A stretch of 34,113 bases of DNA from F23-B02 sp045642545 (lineage in GTDB: Bacteria > Bacillota > Clostridia > Oscillospirales > Oscillospiraceae), in NCBI GenBank assembly GCA_045642545.1, contig JAZUJB010000056.1:1-34113 (forward strand), written 5' to 3'. The first letter of the stretch is position 1. Each line of letters begins with the position of its first letter. Under the pieces are notes generated by a model that was not told the origin of the DNA, did not search any database, and was given only the letters and a program-made list of their open reading frames with translations. The translations under genes and the position numbers were made by a program. Positions 14,583 to 23,214 of the stretch are shown here, one piece after another.

Positions 14583-16021
14583 TGAATAGTAATAAAAAAG
14601 CTGCCATAGAGTCCGTTGACTCTATGGCAGAGCTCTACAAAGAAATAGCCGATGAAATCTGGGAAAACCCCGAGCTTTCCCTCAAAGAATATAAGGCAAC
14701 CGAGCTTTATTGCCGCGTCTTGCGTGAAAACGGCTTTGAGGTAACCGAAAAGCTGAGTGGCATTGACACCGCATTCTGCGGCTCGTTCGGCCACGGCAAG
14801 CCGATAATCGGTATCCTCGGCGAGTTTGACGCGCTGTCAGGACTTTCTCAGAAGGCAAACGCAATGAGTAAGGAAGTACTTGTACCCGACGGCAACGGCC
14901 ACGGCTGCGGCCATAATCTGCTTGGCGTAGGCTCACTTGCCGCAGCATTCGCGGTTAAGAAGTACCTCGAGGAAAGCGGTAGCGAGGGTACTGTCGTATT
15001 CTATGGCTGCCCCGGCGAAGAGGGCGGAAGCGGTAAGGCATTCATGGCCCGTGAAAATCTGTGGGAGGGCCTTGACGCAGCTTTGTCGTGGCATCCGGCA
15101 AGCGTAAACGAGGTGCGCACCGGCACTAACAACTCATGCATTCAGGTGCTGTATAAATTCAAGGGCATTGCCGCGCATGCAGCAGGCTGCCCCGAGCAGG
15201 GCAGAAGCGCGCTTGACGCAGTTGAGCTTATGAACATCGGTGTTCAGTTCCTGCGCGAGCACATGACCGACGATTGCCGCATTCATTATGCAATCACAAA
15301 CGCAGGCGGTGTGTCTCCGAATGTCGTTCAGTCCGAGGCAGATGTTCTGTATATGGTGCGTGCAAACAAGGTCAAGCAGTCTATCGAACTGCAGAAGCGA
15401 GTTGACAAGATTGCAGAGGGGGCGGCCCTTATGACCGAAACCACCTTTGAGCGCGTGTTCATTGACGGAACTGCTGAGCTTGTGCCGAACTATACTATTG
15501 AAGAGCTACTTTACAAGAACTTTGAGGAAATCGGAGTACCGCAGTATTCCGAGGAAGAGCTTGAGTTTGCGGCAAAAATGAAGGCAACCTTCCCCGCGGG
15601 AGTTTCCGTTCCGGGAATCGGCGCTGCATTTGATTCGGAAATTGCGGATTTCGTCATTGAAAAAACCGAGAATATGACAAAGCCCATATATGATTTTCTT
15701 ATGCCGCAGTATTCGGGCACGGGCTTCATTGCAGGCAGCAGCGATGTCGGTGATGTCAGCTGGCAGACTCCGACCTCGCAGATAAATGTTGTAACATGGC
15801 CCGGCGGTATGCCCGACCATTCATGGCAGACGGTTGCCTGCGGCAAAAGCAGCATTGCATACAAGGGCATGCTTTGCGCGGGCAAGGTGCTTGCGGCAAC
15901 GGCAATCGACCTCATTGAAGACGGTGAAGCTCTCGCAAAAGCCAAGGCTGAGTTTGAGAAAAAGGCCGCGGGCGGCTATGTCTGCCCCATTGAAGAGGGT
16001 GCAGTTCCCATAGCGCTGTAA
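14582..16021 (+). CDS. M20D amidohydrolase, AbgB-like
   Basis: 479 residues from ATG 14582 (TGATG overlap with the ATPase; a GTG one codon earlier is also possible). The length matches AbgB (about 480) rather than shorter M20D enzymes. Metal-site motifs GHGCGHNLLG, CPGEEGGSGK and the HPAS histidine are present, as is the C-terminal SSDVGDVSWQTPTSQ typical of AbgB. The family cleaves amide conjugates such as p-aminobenzoyl-glutamate or acyl-amino acids in the cytoplasm. Coupling to the importer suggests that the imported compound is an amino-acid conjugate, or that the amino acid is released from one; this is inference. Confidence 0.9.
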   Translation: MNSNKKAAIESVDSMAELYKEIADEIWENPELSLKEYKATELYCRVLRENGFEVTEKLSGIDTAFCGSFGHGKPIIGILGEFDALSGLSQKANAMSKEVLVPDGNGHGCGHNLLGVGSLAAAFAVKKYLEESGSEGTVVFYGCPGEEGGSGKAFMARENLWEGLDAALSWHPASVNEVRTGTNNSCIQVLYKFKGIAAHAAGCPEQGRSALDAVELMNIGVQFLREHMTDDCRIHYAITNAGGVSPNVVQSEADVLYMVRANKVKQSIELQKRVDKIAEGAALMTETTFERVFIDGTAELVPNYTIEELLYKNFEEIGVPQYSEEELEFAAKMKATFPAGVSVPGIGAAFDSEIADFVIEKTENMTKPIYDFLMPQYSGTGFIAGSSDVGDVSWQTPTSQINVVTWPGGMPDHSWQTVACGKSSIAYKGMLCAGKVLAATAIDLIEDGEALAKAKAEFEKKAAGGYVCPIEEGAVPIAL

Positions 16022-16033
16022 ACTAAGTTTACA
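16017..16033. repeat. 7-3-7 palindrome spanning the amidohydrolase stop codon
   Basis: TGTAAAC-TAA-GTTTACA, a perfect inverted repeat that includes the stop codon. It lies about 45 bases upstream of the next -10 box. It may be an operator or a weak hairpin; no T-run follows. Confidence 0.5.
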
Positions 16034-16062
16034 AATAAGTACTTTTATTTTTCTGATATATA

Positions 16063-16071
16063 TGCTATAAT
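16063..16071 (+). promoter_or_regulatory. Extended -10 promoter of the anchored secreted protein gene
   Basis: TGCTATAAT is a perfect extended -10. The -35 position (TTTTAT at 16043) is poor, so the TG element probably carries the promoter. Confidence 0.6.
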
Positions 16072-16108
16072 TCTTCCACTTATGCGCAAAAGCGCAGGAG
16101 GCAGAATG

Positions 16109-16753
16109 ATGAGAAAAAAGCTTCTTACGATTGTAATCGTACTGATTTTTGCAGTATGCCTGTCGACCGTATCTCTTGCAGCTCCGATAAAGCCCATTGC
16201 AGACCCGTGGGATAATCCCGAAAATCTTGAGATTGACGGCGCAACCTACTATGCAAGCAATAAGGCGGGCTATGTTGTTGCATGGGAGACTCCCGAATGC
16301 AATGTTGACGGCAAGTATATGCTGCTGAATAACGACACCGAGGTCGTAATTGAATATCGCGTGGCATATATGGAAAGCGTTCCCTGGGGCCATGTAACAG
16401 TTGAGCTTGAGCCCGACGAAAATGGAAATGCGCAGAGCTTTTCCGGCTGGATTCTGATGTCAGACCTCGTTGATGCGGAGGGTGTTCCCGCTGCGGTAAT
16501 ACCGCCGAAGGTGCCCGACCATCCGATGATACTCAATCCGCTTCCCACGGAGACTCCCGAGCCCGAGCAGACCCCCGAGCCTACTCCCGAGGCAACTGAG
16601 CAGCTTCCCGAAAGACCGCAGCAGGCAATCACGGTCAGCAATACATATAATAATGCAATCGTGTATACCTCGGTTGTCATTGCGGTAATTGCGCTTGCTC
16701 TTGTTGTGTATGTACTTATTAAACATAAGGCCTTAAACAAAAACGGCGAATAA
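16109..16753 (+). CDS. Secreted, C-terminally membrane-anchored protein with SH3-like region
   Basis: 214 residues. ATG 16109 is seven bases from AGGAGG; ATG 16106 is nearly as good, and an ATG at 16082 lies before the ribosome site. A signal peptide (about 1-24, ending SLAA) is followed by a domain (about 26-130) with GYVVAWETPECNVDGKYMLLNN and FSGWILMSDLV, resembling bacterial SH3 domains. Next come a Pro/Glu/Thr-rich stalk with TPEPEQTPEPTPEATEQ, a membrane helix (about 187-206) and a Lys-rich cytoplasmic tail. The arrangement suggests a cell-envelope protein facing the wall. I do not recognise a characterised homologue. Confidence 0.75.
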   Translation: MRKKLLTIVIVLIFAVCLSTVSLAAPIKPIADPWDNPENLEIDGATYYASNKAGYVVAWETPECNVDGKYMLLNNDTEVVIEYRVAYMESVPWGHVTVELEPDENGNAQSFSGWILMSDLVDAEGVPAAVIPPKVPDHPMILNPLPTETPEPEQTPEPTPEATEQLPERPQQAITVSNTYNNAIVYTSVVIAVIALALVVYVLIKHKALNKNGE

Positions 16754-16773
16754 TAAATCACAAACCAGCCATA

Positions 16774-16802
16774 CTGATAATATGGTGAGCTTGTTGTATA
16801 CT
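16774..16802 (+). promoter_or_regulatory. Promoter of hsp20 gene
   Basis: CTGATA (16774-16779), 17 bases, TATACT (16797-16802). The predicted start is a few bases before the CIRCE element, as is usual for HrcA control. A weaker candidate (TTGTTC 16877, 17 bases, TATATA 16900) lies in the long leader. Confidence 0.6.
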
Positions 16803-16810
16803 AAGAAACA

Positions 16811-16851
16811 GTAAACCTTAGCACTCTGCAATAAAGAGTGCTAAGGTTTAC
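16811..16851 (+). promoter_or_regulatory. CIRCE element (HrcA operator)
   Basis: TTAGCACTC (16818-16826), nine bases, GAGTGCTAA (16836-16844): both arms match the CIRCE consensus exactly. The repeat extends to 16-bp arms through GTAAACC and GGTTTAC. HrcA binds CIRCE and represses heat-shock genes until unfolded proteins titrate GroE. Confidence 0.96.
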
Positions 16852-16977
16852 ATTTTGTTCACACAAAATACTATATTTGTTCATAATTATATGATATTTT
16901 ATATACAACAAGAAACAAAAGTTATAAACACATAAACGAGTTATTAACTATCACCAATATTATAGGAGGTATTTACA

Positions 16978-17406
16978 ATGTTTGAACTTATGCCTTTCGG
17001 CTATCGCCGAGTATCCGCTTACAACCCCTTCCGCGAGCTTGAGGAAATGAGCCGCAGCTTCTGGAACGACACAGATATATCCGCATTCCGTACCGATATC
17101 ACAGAAAAGGACGGAAGCTATATCCTCGATGCAGAGCTTCCCGGCTTCAAGAAGGAAGATATCACCATTGATATCGACAAGGATTGCCTCACCATCAGCG
17201 CAGAGCGCAAGAGCGAGGAAAACGAAGAGGACGGAAACAACTTCATCCGCCGCGAGCGCTATTACGGCTCCTACAGCCGCAGCTTCAATGTCAAGGGCAT
17301 TGACACCGATGCAATCACCGCTGCTTACAACGACGGTATCCTCACTCTGACGATGCCCAAGAAGACTCCCGAAGTTCCCGCAGCAAGAAGACTTGAAATC
17401 CAGTAA
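16978..17406 (+). CDS. Small heat-shock protein (Hsp20/alpha-crystallin)
   Basis: 142 residues. The alpha-crystallin domain spans about 36-130 and carries ILDAELPGFKKEDITIDID, CLTISAER and the conserved DGILTLTMPK near the end; FRELEEMSRSFW is in the variable N-terminal arm. The family forms oligomers that hold unfolding proteins for ATP-dependent chaperones. GGAGG lies eight bases before ATG 16978. The leader after CIRCE is long (about 110 bases) and AT-rich. HrcA control is shown by the perfect CIRCE element upstream. Confidence 0.96.
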   Translation: MFELMPFGYRRVSAYNPFRELEEMSRSFWNDTDISAFRTDITEKDGSYILDAELPGFKKEDITIDIDKDCLTISAERKSEENEEDGNNFIRRERYYGSYSRSFNVKGIDTDAITAAYNDGILTLTMPKKTPEVPAARRLEIQ

Positions 17407-17454
17407 ACTAAAAATCAGATGCTTTAAATAACTCTCTCTCTTTTTTCATCCCCA

Positions 17455-17489
17455 AAAAATGCACGGCCTTATTCAGGTCGTGCATTTTT
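17455..17489. terminator. Bidirectional terminator between hsp20 and GH13 genes
   Basis: 14-bp stem with one G-U pair (17455-17468 / 17476-17489), 7-base loop, A-run on the left and T-run on the right. It serves the converging genes. Confidence 0.92.
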
Positions 17490-17493
17490 AATG

Positions 17494-19779
17494 TTATGTT
17501 AACTTGAATATCTCCGCGGACATTGCAGGCACACAAGTTGAGTTATCAAACAGTAAAGACTTGCAAGCAGCAAAAGGCAGCTCGAAGTAATCGGTAGAAC
17601 GGTTGATAACACAAGCAATTTTCTCGCTTTCGCTTGCTCTTGTAATAATCAGAATATCGGGCGAGGGAGTGCTTAACTCCATTGCGCCATCTGCAAGCGC
17701 GAGGTGTTTATTGCGAATGTCGGCAAGTTTTGCATAATATTTATGTAAACCACTTTCGCTCGGCTCAAACGCGGCTCTGTTAAACGGGTCGCGCGCACCG
17801 TCAAGGCATTCCTCGTCACCGTAGTAAAGGCAGGGGACGCCGGGAATGCAATACTGTATTGCAGCGCAGAGCATCTGCAGCTTTGTTGCGCGCTCACTTT
17901 GCTCAGGCGTCAGGGCAATAGCAGACTGTTCGGCGCGGTCGAGGGTGTTTACATTAAAGTCAAATGCAAGTGCGGTGTGAAGCCTTTCAACATCGTGCGA
18001 GCCTAAAAGATTCATAAGCGAGCGGTACATAGGCGCGGGATAATTTGCCTGCTGCGAAAGCAGAAAATTCCTCAACTCAAACGAGGTGCTTCTGCCAAGC
18101 GCAAAGTTAATTACCGCAGTGCGGAAGGGGTAGTTCATAACCGAGTCGAGAGAATAGCCGAGGGCGTAATTACGCCGCTTGCCGTAGCTTTCCTTGATAA
18201 CCGCATCCTCCCAGACCTCGCCGATAATAACGCTGTCGGGCTTTTCGGATTTTGCGGCGCTGCGTATAAGGCTCAGCACCTCATCGGGCAGCTCGTCAGC
18301 AACATCAATTCGCCAGCCACGAGCACCGAGCTTCAGCCATTTGCGCACAATGCTGTCCTTGCCGCTTATAATGAACTCCTGCCACGAGGGGTCAAGCTCG
18401 TTTGTTTCGGGCAGGTCCTCAAAATCCCACCAACAGCGGTACTTGTCCGGGAAGCGCCTGAAGTCGTACCACTTGTAAAATTCGGAGTCCTCGCCCTGAC
18501 ATGCGCCGTAGGAATCATAGCTTCCATAGCGGTTGAAGTAGATACTGTCAGCGCCCGTATGAGAGAATACGCCGTCATTTATAATAGAAATTCCAAGCCT
18601 CTCGGCTTCAGCACAAAGGTTTACATAATCCGTGACACTGCCGAGAATCGGGTCGATTTTGCCGTAATCCGAGGTATCATAGCGGTGGTTGCTTCGCGCC
18701 TCAAATATGGGATTGAGATATATAACGCTTATGCCAAGCTCCTTAAGATAAGGGAGCTTTTTTGCTATTCCGCGCAGAGTTCCTCCGTAGAAATCATCGG
18801 GAGCGTAGTCCTTTTCGAACGCACGCGGCAAAAAGCGAACGGGCTCACTGATGCTTTCGTGCAGCTCGGGGGTCTGACCGAGAGCCTTATGATACTCAAT
18901 TCCGCGCTGCGCAGTGCCGTCATCGGAAAAGCCGAAGCGGTCTGGGAAGATCTGATACATAATCGAGCGCTTGAACCAATCGGGAGTTTCGAAGCCACGC
19001 TTGAATACGGTCAGTCTGAAGCCCTCGGCGGGTGAATCTGTGATAACAGAATAGCCGCTATTGTCGGCGCAAAGCCACTTATCATCAAGCTTGAAGCGAT
19101 ACCAAAGCGCAGCAGGAGTATTTGGGGTGAATTCGCAGAAAAATTCATTTCCACTGCGCTCCATAGAAAGCTCTTGACTGAAATCATCGCCGTAAATGCA
19201 GACGAAAGCGCTGCTGACTCCTCCGAAGCTATGCACGGTCAGCTTTACCGATGTGCCGTCCTCAATTGCGCCAGCAGGGCAGCGGCAGCTTAAGTCATAC
19301 GCATTATGCACCGCAAAGCCCAGGTCGCGCAGGGCATCCTTAAGTACAAATTCAAGATGTGCGGTTCTCGGCTGAACGGAATAGAGCCAGACTCGCTCGG
19401 GCTGCGTGCTTAATTCAGCGCCAAAGCAGCGGACAACGATTTTGCAGGCATCGTATATGCCTAAGCCGCAGTCGTCCATAAGCAGCCTCAAAAGCTCGGA
19501 CGGTATAAGGCTATTGTGGTCTTTAGGTATGAATTCGTGAATTTCAGAAAGCTCAAAGCCGTATTTTCTGCACTCAGACAGTGCATAGTCAAACGCTGCG
19601 GCAGAGCACAGATACTGAGCAGTTTGCTCATCCTCGCAGCCTTTAGCACACCAAGTCTTCCCATCAAAACCTACATTGTAGCTGCGCTCGCCGTAATAGC
19701 TTATGCTGAGCTTTCCGTCATCCGACCAGAGCTCATCATAGCCGGCATAGGTTTTTACGCTGCGCGTCAAAGCATACAT
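17494..19779 (-). CDS. GH13 glucan hydrolase with N-terminal phosphorylase-like module
   Basis: 761 residues. The catalytic GH13 barrel begins near residue 268 (WFKRSIMYQIFPDRF) with Asp492 (GWRIDVADE) as nucleophile, Glu521 (IIGEVWED) as acid/base and Asp596 (LLGSHDVERL), so it should be active. Residues 158-262 form the beta-sandwich domain usual in neopullulanase-like clostridial enzymes (CRCPAGAIEDGT). Residues 1-157 are extra. By eye, 51-153 follow an internal part of glycogen phosphorylase (QYLCSAAAFDYAL; LIPSELLRLLMDDCGLGIYDA) without its NDTHP residues. The start ATG 19779 overlaps glgA by 13 bases and has GAGG upstream. It is last in the glgB-glgA operon and probably degrades or trims glycogen-like glucan inside the cell, as no signal peptide is seen. 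Confidence 0.88.
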   Translation of the reverse strand: MYALTRSVKTYAGYDELWSDDGKLSISYYGERSYNVGFDGKTWCAKGCEDEQTAQYLCSAAAFDYALSECRKYGFELSEIHEFIPKDHNSLIPSELLRLLMDDCGLGIYDACKIVVRCFGAELSTQPERVWLYSVQPRTAHLEFVLKDALRDLGFAVHNAYDLSCRCPAGAIEDGTSVKLTVHSFGGVSSAFVCIYGDDFSQELSMERSGNEFFCEFTPNTPAALWYRFKLDDKWLCADNSGYSVITDSPAEGFRLTVFKRGFETPDWFKRSIMYQIFPDRFGFSDDGTAQRGIEYHKALGQTPELHESISEPVRFLPRAFEKDYAPDDFYGGTLRGIAKKLPYLKELGISVIYLNPIFEARSNHRYDTSDYGKIDPILGSVTDYVNLCAEAERLGISIINDGVFSHTGADSIYFNRYGSYDSYGACQGEDSEFYKWYDFRRFPDKYRCWWDFEDLPETNELDPSWQEFIISGKDSIVRKWLKLGARGWRIDVADELPDEVLSLIRSAAKSEKPDSVIIGEVWEDAVIKESYGKRRNYALGYSLDSVMNYPFRTAVINFALGRSTSFELRNFLLSQQANYPAPMYRSLMNLLGSHDVERLHTALAFDFNVNTLDRAEQSAIALTPEQSERATKLQMLCAAIQYCIPGVPCLYYGDEECLDGARDPFNRAAFEPSESGLHKYYAKLADIRNKHLALADGAMELSTPSPDILIITRASESEKIACVINRSTDYFELPFAACKSLLFDNSTCVPAMSAEIFKLT

Positions 19780-21245
19780 AGATACAGCCTCGCGTATTCT
19801 TCAGCGGACTTATCAAAGCTGAAATCAGCCTCCATAGCGCTGCGTACAAGCATTTTCATGACCTCGGGCTTGCCGAAGCAGTCAATTGCAAGCAGGATTG
19901 CATCCTTCATCTCGTGTGCGTTGAAGTCGGCAAAGGAAAAGCCTGTGCCCTCACCGGTGAATTTGTTGTACGGCATAACGGAATCCTTAAGGCCGCCTGT
20001 TTCACGCACAATAGGCAGAGTGCCGTAGCGCATGGCAATCATCTGAGACAGACCGCAGGGCTCAAAGCGAGAGGGCATAAGCAGAAAATCAGCGCCTGCG
20101 TAGACCTTGTGCGATAACTCTTCGTTATAACCGATATAGGCACAGAGCCTGCCCTTGTAGCGCTCCTCAGCGCCGCGCATGAAGTCCTCATATTCCTTGT
20201 CGCCCGTGCCGAGCATAACAAACTGCATGTCATTGTACTGCATAAGCTCATCGAGCATAAACTCAACAAGCTCAAAGCCCTTCTGTTCGGTCATACGGGT
20301 AACCATTGCGAAAACGGGCACATCCTCGCGCTGCTCAAGCCCCATCATCTCCTGCAGCTTTTGTTTACATAATTTCTTACCACTGGGACAATCGGCACTG
20401 TAATTCGCTGCAATTGCAGGGTCGGCAGACGGATTGAAGCTATTGACATCAATGCCGTTTATTATGCCCGAAAGCTCGTGCGAGCGTGCACGAAGAATGC
20501 CCTCAAGACCCTCGCCGAAGTAAGCGGTTTTTATCTCCTCGGAGTAGGTGGGGCTGACGGTATTTATGCGGTCAGCGAATACGCAGCCTGCCTTGAGGAA
20601 GCTTGCGCAGCCGTTAAGCTCCATGTACTCGGGCGTGTAGTAGCGCTCATCAACTCCGAGCAGGTCCTGAACGCAGTCAAAGCCGAATTTTCCTTGGAAT
20701 GCAATGTTATGTATGGTGAGCAGCCACTTGCACTTTTCCTGGATTTTTCCCTTATACTGCGTCTTTGCAAGCATGGGCAGCATAGCGGTGTGCCAATCGT
20801 TGCAGTGGACTATTCCGGGCACAAAATCAAGCTGCGGCATCGCATCGAGTACGGCGCGGCAGAAGAACGCATACTGCTCACCCTCCTCGAAACCGCCCTT
20901 ATAGATTTTGTCACCGAAGTAAAACTCATTATCAACAAGATAGATGCACACGCCGTCAAGCATAAGCCGCTCAATGCCGCAGTACTGAGTGCGCCAACCG
21001 AGGCTTACATAAAAATCAAACAGATGTTCGACCCTATCGGCATATTTATCCTTAATGCAGCGGTGATAGGGGGTTATAACTCTTGCATCTATGCCAAGCT
21101 CCTTGAGCGATTTGGGCAGAGTGCCCACAACATCGGCAAGGCCACCGGTCTTGGACAAGGGGGCGCATTCAGCTGCCGCAAGCAGAACATTTGGAAGTAC
21201 TGCAAGGCCTTTGTTGTTCAGAATTTCCTTGAATTCCTTATTCAT
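19767..21245 (-). CDS. glgA: Glycogen synthase (GT5)
   Basis: 492 residues when begun at ATG 21245, which overlaps glgB by eight bases; an ATG 33 bases upstream is possible but deeper in glgB. The ADP-glucose site KTGGLADVV is at about residue 32, VHCNDWHTAMLP and LLTIHNIAFQG follow, and the second Rossmann domain has VTRMTEQKGFEL and SRFEPCGLSQMIAMRYGT with the catalytic glutamate. The enzyme adds glucose from ADP-glucose to a growing alpha-1,4 chain. No glgC or glgD gene for ADP-glucose synthesis is in this window. Confidence 0.95.
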   Translation of the reverse strand: MNKEFKEILNNKGLAVLPNVLLAAAECAPLSKTGGLADVVGTLPKSLKELGIDARVITPYHRCIKDKYADRVEHLFDFYVSLGWRTQYCGIERLMLDGVCIYLVDNEFYFGDKIYKGGFEEGEQYAFFCRAVLDAMPQLDFVPGIVHCNDWHTAMLPMLAKTQYKGKIQEKCKWLLTIHNIAFQGKFGFDCVQDLLGVDERYYTPEYMELNGCASFLKAGCVFADRINTVSPTYSEEIKTAYFGEGLEGILRARSHELSGIINGIDVNSFNPSADPAIAANYSADCPSGKKLCKQKLQEMMGLEQREDVPVFAMVTRMTEQKGFELVEFMLDELMQYNDMQFVMLGTGDKEYEDFMRGAEERYKGRLCAYIGYNEELSHKVYAGADFLLMPSRFEPCGLSQMIAMRYGTLPIVRETGGLKDSVMPYNKFTGEGTGFSFADFNAHEMKDAILLAIDCFGKPEVMKMLVRSAMEADFSFDKSAEEYARLYLCML

Positions 21246-23151
21246 CGTCTTCAGACACCCTTTCCGGAATGTATTCAAAATATACGGTGGACAGCGGCGG
21301 CAGATTTATCTCCGCGCTGTACGGCAAATCGTTAAAGCCAATATCGCGGCTGTTAATAATACTTACATTATGTAAACCGCTTCCGCCGAAGCGAGCATCA
21401 TCACTTGAGAGAACTTCGCGCAGGGTGCCGCGGTGCGGCAGACCGATTACGAAGCCCTTGTGCTCATTTGGAATGAAGTTGCAGGCGCAGACAATGTAGC
21501 TTTCGCTTGCGGCTTTTGCTGAGCGCAGAAACGCAATTGAGCTTCTGTCCTTGTCGTTCACATTCAGCCATGTAAAGCCATCCCATGATTTCTCGCACTC
21601 GTACAGCGCGGGGCAGCTTCGGTAGAGCATATTGAGCGCCTTGCAGTACTCACGCAGCTTATCGTGCATGGGATAGTCAAGCAGCAGCCAGTCAAGCTCC
21701 TGCTCATAGTTCCACTCGATGAACTGACCGAACTCCGAGCCCATGAAGATAAGCTTCTTGCCGGGATGGGCGAACTGATAGCCGTACAGACTGCGCAGGG
21801 TTGCAAACTTCTGCTCGTAGCTGCCGTACATCTTGTCGAGCATCGATTTTTTGCCGTGTACTACCTCGTCGTGCGAGTAGGCGAGAATGAAGTTCTCGGA
21901 AAAAGCGTACATCATCGAGAAGGTGAGCTTGTCGTGATTTCCCGAGCGAAACAGCGGGTCGAGGGAGAAGTAATCGAGCGTGTCGTGCATGTAGCCCATA
22001 TCCCACTTGAAGCTGAAGCCGAGACCGTTGAGCGCAGGCGGCATTGTAACCATGGGGTAGGAGGTAGCCTCCTCGGCAACAGTGATAACACCGGGGTACT
22101 CGGTCATAACGGCGGTGTTCAGTTTCCTAAGAAACTCAACAGCTCCGAGATTGATGTTTCCGCCCTCACGGTTGGGTGTGTATTCACCCTCCTTGCGCGC
22201 GTAGTTGAGATACAGCATGGAACTGACAGCATCAACGCGGATGCCGTCAATGTGGTAGTTTTCGAAAAATGAGCATGCCGAGGATACGAGGAAGGACTGT
22301 ACCTCGGGCATGTCGTAGTCAAAAATTAAAGTGCCCCACTCGGGGTGGTCTGCCATACGCTTTTCCTTGCACTCAAAAAGCCGCGTGCCGTCAAATTCGG
22401 CAAGACCGTGCTCATCGCGCGGGAAATGCGCGGGTACCCAGTCCATAATTACGCCGATTCCCGCAGCGTGCAGGGTGTCAATAAACTCGGCAAACTCGTC
22501 GGGGTTGCCGTAGCGCGCGGTAGGGGCATAGTAGCCGGTAACCTGATAGCCCCACGAGGCGGGGTAGGGGTATTCCGTCAGCGGCAGCAGCTCAATGTGA
22601 GTGTAGCCCATTTCGAGGCAGTATTCAGCGAGCCTGGGTGCAATGTCGGTATAGCTGACCTTGCCGTCGGAATCGGTTTTCCATGAGCCGAGATGCAGCT
22701 CATATACCGACATAGGCTCAGTAAAGGCATTGCGCCTTGAGCGCTTTTCGATGTATTCCTTATCGCGCCAGACATGAGCGCCGGTCCATACACGGGAGGC
22801 GGTTTCAATGCCGGTCTGAGAATATAAGGCAAAGGGGTCGGCCTTGAAAACCTTTTTGCCGCTTTTATGAGTGATGCAGTACTTGTAAAGGTCGCCGTTT
22901 TTAAGCCCCTCGACAAAGCATACCCATACGCTGCCGTGCTTTTTCATAGGCGTTGCATCGGTATCCCAGCCGTTAAAATCACCGACAAGGCTCACAGCCT
23001 GCGCATTCGGAGCCCATACTACAAAGCGATGCATATTGATATCGGCAATGTAACGGCAACCGAAAAGCAGCCAGGCCTTTCTGGCACTGCCCGTGTTGAA
23101 CAGGAAAATGTCGTCCTGAGGCAGATATTTATCTGTAAGTGCAAGCTTCAT
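21238..23151 (-). CDS. glgB: 1,4-alpha-glucan branching enzyme (GH13)
   Basis: 637 residues from ATG 23151, six bases after GGGAG; an upstream ATG adding nine codons is less likely. A CBM48-like N-terminal domain (about 35-125, FVVWAPNAQAVSLVGDFNGW) precedes the barrel, which has MDWVPAHFPRDEHGL, IDGIRVDAVSSML (Asp307 nucleophile), VITVAEEATSYP (Glu360 acid/base) and LAYSHDEVVHGK (Asp428). These are exact branching-enzyme signatures. It makes alpha-1,6 branches in the glucan from GlgA. First gene of the glgB-glgA-GH13 operon, read from the promoter at 23179-23207. Confidence 0.96.
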   Translation of the reverse strand: MKLALTDKYLPQDDIFLFNTGSARKAWLLFGCRYIADINMHRFVVWAPNAQAVSLVGDFNGWDTDATPMKKHGSVWVCFVEGLKNGDLYKYCITHKSGKKVFKADPFALYSQTGIETASRVWTGAHVWRDKEYIEKRSRRNAFTEPMSVYELHLGSWKTDSDGKVSYTDIAPRLAEYCLEMGYTHIELLPLTEYPYPASWGYQVTGYYAPTARYGNPDEFAEFIDTLHAAGIGVIMDWVPAHFPRDEHGLAEFDGTRLFECKEKRMADHPEWGTLIFDYDMPEVQSFLVSSACSFFENYHIDGIRVDAVSSMLYLNYARKEGEYTPNREGGNINLGAVEFLRKLNTAVMTEYPGVITVAEEATSYPMVTMPPALNGLGFSFKWDMGYMHDTLDYFSLDPLFRSGNHDKLTFSMMYAFSENFILAYSHDEVVHGKKSMLDKMYGSYEQKFATLRSLYGYQFAHPGKKLIFMGSEFGQFIEWNYEQELDWLLLDYPMHDKLREYCKALNMLYRSCPALYECEKSWDGFTWLNVNDKDRSSIAFLRSAKAASESYIVCACNFIPNEHKGFVIGLPHRGTLREVLSSDDARFGGSGLHNVSIINSRDIGFNDLPYSAEINLPPLSTVYFEYIPERVSEDDE

Positions 23152-23178
23152 AGCATACTCCCAAATCTTTATACCCAC

Positions 23179-23207
23179 ATTATAAACTCAATTGTCCGTA
23201 ATTCCAA
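23179..23207 (-). promoter_or_regulatory. Promoter of the glycogen operon
   Basis: Minus strand TTGGAA (23202-23207), 17 bases, TATAAT (23179-23184). Its -35 is 8 bases from the -35 of the divergent promoter at 23215, so the two polymerase sites abut back to back. Confidence 0.75.
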
Positions 23208-23214
23208 TAACTTT

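Noticed and set aside
16877..16905. Second promoter in the hsp20 leader (TTGTTC-17-TATATA)
   Set aside because: Weak -35 in AT-rich sequence, and a start there would separate the gene from its perfect CIRCE element; mentioned only as an alternative.
16852..16977. RNA thermometer in the hsp20 leader
   Set aside because: I could not find a pairing segment that would mask the AGGAGG ribosome site.
20478..21335. 285-codon plus-strand frame opposite glgA
   Set aside because: It lies opposite a complete and convincing glycogen synthase and shows no family motif.
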